Source: Anaerolineae bacterium
GTDB lineage: Bacteria; Chloroflexota; Anaerolineae; B4-G1; SLSP01
Length of the DNA stretch: 5,747 nt
NCBI GenBank assembly: GCA_021159805.1
Contig: JAGHDT010000449.1
Coordinates: forward strand, 1-5,747
Direction: 5' to 3'
Of this stretch, positions 5,280 through 5,747 are shown piece after piece. The notes beneath the pieces are model-generated. The model was not told the DNA's origin and made no database searches. It saw only the letters and a program-made list of their open reading frames with translations. The position numbers were made by a program, and so were the translations under genes. Position 1 is the stretch's first letter; each line of letters starts with the position of its first letter.

Positions 5280-5747
5280 CTAACCTTCGGGTGCCGTCTC
5301 CATATCCTCCCACTTAGTGTGGAAGCTCCCCGGCTTGTCCAACCGGCGGTAGGTGTGGGCCCCAAAGTAGTCGCGCTGGGCCTGCGTCAGGTTGGCAGGC
5401 AGGCGTGCGCTGCGATAGGCATCGAAGAAGGCCAGCGCCGACGAGAACGCCGGGACCGGGATACCGTCAGCCACAGCGAAGCTGACGAAGGCGCGCAGCT
5501 CTTCCTGGCGCGACGTGACCGCGGCGCCGAAAGTGTCGTCCATCAGCAAGTTGGCCAAATCAGGATTCTTGGCGAACGCGGCACGGATATCCTCCAACAA
5601 CGCGGCACGGATGATACACCCACCGCGCCAGATCTTGGCGATGGTGCCGAAGTCCAGGTCATAGCCATACTCCGCACTGCCGGCCCGCAGCAAAGCGAAG
5701 CCCTGCGCATAGGAGCAGATCTTGGCGGCGTATAGGGCGGCGCGCGC
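5280..5747 (-). CDS. gnd: 6-phosphogluconate dehydrogenase, decarboxylating (C-terminal part)
   Basis: Third step of the oxidative pentose phosphate pathway: 6-phosphogluconate and NADP+ give ribulose 5-phosphate, CO2 and NADPH, in the cytoplasm as a dimer. The start lies beyond the right window edge; 155 codons are visible, roughly the last third of a protein usually near 470 residues. The visible part is the all-helical dimerisation domain: AAKICSYAQGFALLRAGS, then IAKIWRGGCIIRAALL, then LTQAQRDYFGAHTYRRLD and the closing FHTKWEDM. The Arg and His of QRDYFGAHTY are the residues that reach into the partner subunit to hold the substrate phosphate in characterised enzymes. IWRGGCIIRA and the intact tail mark the long form of the enzyme, not the short bacterial form of about 300 residues. 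It ends with TAG at 5282-5280. The phosphofructokinase follows after 173 nt in the same direction. Cofactor preference cannot be read, because the Rossmann domain is outside the window. Confidence -1.
   Translation of the reverse strand, partial: ARAALYAAKICSYAQGFALLRAGSAEYGYDLDFGTIAKIWRGGCIIRAALLEDIRAAFAKNPDLANLLMDDTFGAAVTSRQEELRAFVSFAVADGIPVPAFSSALAFFDAYRSARLPANLTQAQRDYFGAHTYRRLDKPGSFHTKWEDMETAPEG

Overview
This window is GC-rich bacterial DNA (by eye about 60% GC). Every gene I can support lies on the minus strand, so transcription runs from right to left. In transcription order it holds the C-terminal third of 6-phosphogluconate dehydrogenase, a complete pyrophosphate-type phosphofructokinase, a complete family 2 glycoside hydrolase with beta-glucuronidase signatures, a complete clan A-type glycosidase of unassigned family, and an aldo/keto reductase interrupted by an in-frame TAG. 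No rRNA, tRNA, CRISPR array, transposase or phage gene is visible. The lineage cannot be fixed from this sequence. The style of the proteins and the GTTGCAG-type heptamer repeats between genes remind me of Chloroflexota, but that is an impression, not a proof.

Region by region. 5747-5280 is the end of gnd, open at the window edge. 5279-5107 is a 173-nt gap carrying converging heptamer arrays that form a 15-bp inverted repeat in two slipped registers. 5106-3817 is the phosphofructokinase, with a strong Shine-Dalgarno site that settles its start at an ATG. It is followed after 32 nt by the GH2 enzyme (3784-2099, GTG start, also with a strong Shine-Dalgarno site). 2098-1762 is a 337-nt gap with no gene but an unusual density of direct and inverted repeats, including a 16-nt inverted repeat (one mismatch) that encloses two further hairpins. 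1761-715 is the clan A glycosidase, and 23 nt further on the aldo/keto reductase (691 to the window edge) begins.

How the genes fit together. The two glycosidases and the reductase look like a small carbohydrate-utilisation locus, probably for a glucuronic-acid-containing glycoside. None of the three shows a signal peptide, so they would act on oligosaccharides already imported. Gnd and the phosphofructokinase are central-metabolism enzymes joining the oxidative pentose phosphate pathway to glycolysis. The short gaps suggest phosphofructokinase-GH2 and glycosidase-reductase as two transcription units. Whether the 337-nt gap separates them or carries read-through is not settled by the sequence.

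The points most worth following are the single TAG codon in an otherwise intact aldo/keto reductase frame, the nested repeat structure in the 337-nt gap, the unassigned glycosidase, and the slipped heptamer inverted repeat upstream of the phosphofructokinase. I found no clear evidence of a wholly new multi-gene system.
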